From Nelumbo lutea (Eukaryota; Streptophyta; Magnoliopsida; Proteales; Nelumbonaceae): DNA of 64,000 nucleotides. Shown here piece by piece: positions 62,905 to 64,000 of this stretch. A program made the position numbers and the translations under genes. The DNA lies in assembly GCA_022828595.1 (NCBI GenBank), contig JAKGHH010000002.1:106885254-106949253 (forward strand), written 5' to 3'. The notes beneath the pieces were generated by a model. The model had not been told where the DNA came from, did not search any database, and saw nothing but the letters and a program-made list of their open reading frames with translations. Each line of letters starts with the position of its first letter. Within the stretch, counting starts at the first letter, position 1.

Positions 62905-63140
62905 CAAAGCACTTTGTGAAATTCCTTCAACCGAAGACGTAAGATCGGCTCTCTTTTCTATTGGCCCTTTAAAGGCCCTTGGACTAGATGGAACCCATGC
63001 TTTGTTCTACCAGAATTGTTGGCCTGAAGTGGGAAATTTATCCAAGATATTTTTCAAAATCCTAAAAAAACTAAGGAAATTAATCATATAAACTTGGTTC
63101 CCATCCCCAAAAGGGAGAAAGTGGAATCGGTGAAATGATC
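62905..63140 (+). pseudogene. LINE reverse-transcriptase fragment
   Basis: The frame reads IPSTEDVRSALFSIGPLKA, then LGLDGTHALFYQNCWPEVG, the conserved block just before the polymerase core in plant LINE ORF2 (normally KAPGPDGF). It breaks at a TAA near 63090 and continues PSPKREKVESVK. No other part of this LINE is present nearby. Confidence 0.85.
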
Positions 63141-63187
63141 TTATTGGGAAACCTACCTGTATTGGAGATCTCCACGTATCCTTCCTG

Positions 63188-63376
63188 TGTTGGGAATCTT
63201 CTTGCTAATTGGTAGTTTCCTAGATGTATTTGGATAGTAGTTCCCTAGATTTCTTTGGGAACTTGTAATTAGTAATTTCCTACTGCAACTGAATCTACTA
63301 AATTCAGGCATAGGAATTGTATATATATAGGATGTATCATGCATAATGAGAGACACAATTTCCACAAGGTTTTTCA
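63188..63376 (+). repeat. 5' LTR of a Ty1/copia element (189 bp)
   Basis: It starts TGTTGGGAATCTTCTTGC and ends GGTTTTTCA, so has TG...CA ends, with a TATATATATAG box at about 63320-63330. The primer-binding site follows directly. A second LTR is not in the window, and the left limit is placed by the TG rule only. Confidence 0.75.
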
Positions 63377-63389
63377 TGGTATCAAAGCC
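63377..63389 (+). other. Copia primer-binding site (initiator tRNA-Met type)
   Basis: TGGTATCAAAGCC matches the common plant copia site TGGTATCAGAGCC, complementary to the 3' end of initiator methionine tRNA, with one mismatch. It fixes the orientation (+) and the LTR end. Confidence 0.85.
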
Positions 63390-64000
63390 ATAAACGGGAG
63401 CGAGAGGTCTGTGTTCTAAGAGCTGGAGATCGGTAGCGGTAGTGACATTGCTCGGGCCAGCAAAGTACAGACTTTGCACTCCAATTTCCAGTTCAACACT
63501 TCGTCTTCCGCAGTCCTCACTACGGTGCTCCCAAAAACCAGAATCCAGACTCGAGACTTCCATCGAAAATAGAAAGAAGGGAAGACTCTTCGTCTCCCTC
63601 ATTCCTCATGCGGCTCTTTTAGAATTTAGACTTCAGAATTCCATTCCAGACTTTCCAGTTTAGCAGTTACCAGTTGGACCAATTCCACTGTTCGTCTCAT
63701 TGTTTGTTCCAGACTCCAGAGCAAGAGCAGACCAGACTCCAGAGAGACAGAGATCGAGAATCCTCCCAAGGTTGCAACTGGCGGTTCCGAGTTCCGAATT
63801 CTGACTTTCGCAGTTCAGACAAGAACTCTGCACTCAAGCAGAGTTCTTCAGTTCTTCTTCTTCTATAGTCTTCTTCCAACAACGGCGAAGTTTTCTTCTA
63901 CAATCTCCTACAGTCTTCGGTTTTCTTTTCTTTATCGAAGGATCGGAATAGTGCACAACAGTGTGAACTAGCAAATCAGAACGCGTCTCGATGGGTTTTC
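63390..64000 (+). mobile_element. Copia internal leader, truncated by the window end
   Basis: The sequence follows the primer-binding site and is CT/AG-rich untranslated leader (TTCCAGACTCCAGAGC-type words). No gag start is evident before 64000. The polyprotein would lie beyond the window. Confidence 0.6.

Overview
This is nuclear DNA of a flowering plant. The evidence is three lipoxygenase loci with nine-exon, GT-AG spliced structures, chloroplast-type N-termini, and dense plant transposons (Ty1/copia, LINE, PIF/Harbinger and Tourist, MULE, hAT-like MITEs). The sequence alone does not fix the species. I found no tRNA, rRNA, CRISPR or bacterial-type genes.

The only host genes I can support are type-2 (plastid) lipoxygenases, all on the + strand. 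LOX-A (7958-13732, 906 aa) and LOX-C (45822-51316, 899 aa) are complete, with all five iron ligands and exons in matching phase. LOX-B (19941-23027) is a broken tandem copy of LOX-A. It keeps exons 1-6 but has a 17-bp frameshifting deletion in exon 2, and a deletion of about 2.26 kb removed exons 7-9 with every iron-binding residue. These enzymes would put O2 on plastid linolenate and linoleate, the first step to jasmonates and green-leaf volatiles.

Layout: 1-6750 is intergenic, with a fold-back MITE and a probable solo LTR. About 6850-18997 is unit A of a tandem segmental duplication: LOX-A, a 3' MITE, a LINE fragment, then a repeat. About 18998-33210 is unit B: LOX-B, the same MITE, and the LINE with reverse-transcriptase remnants. 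Unit B was later invaded by a fold-back MITE, a Tourist MITE, a CACTA-like repeat block and a 5-kb Ty1/copia element. 33210-45700 is AT-rich and gene-poor with several MITEs. 45700-51320 is LOX-C. 52811-62773 is a degraded PIF/Harbinger transposon of about 10 kb, with recognisable ends, a mutated transposase, a Myb/SANT-like second gene and a nested LINE. 62900-64000 is a LINE scrap followed by the 5' LTR and primer-binding site of another copia element that runs off the window.

The most unusual object is the copia element at 27936-32984 (minus strand). Its 5' LTR is truncated and joined to a circularly permuted, intronless histone H3.3 retrocopy, beside a 198-bp tandem repeat. Because unit A keeps the unoccupied sites, the order of several insertions relative to the duplication can be read directly.
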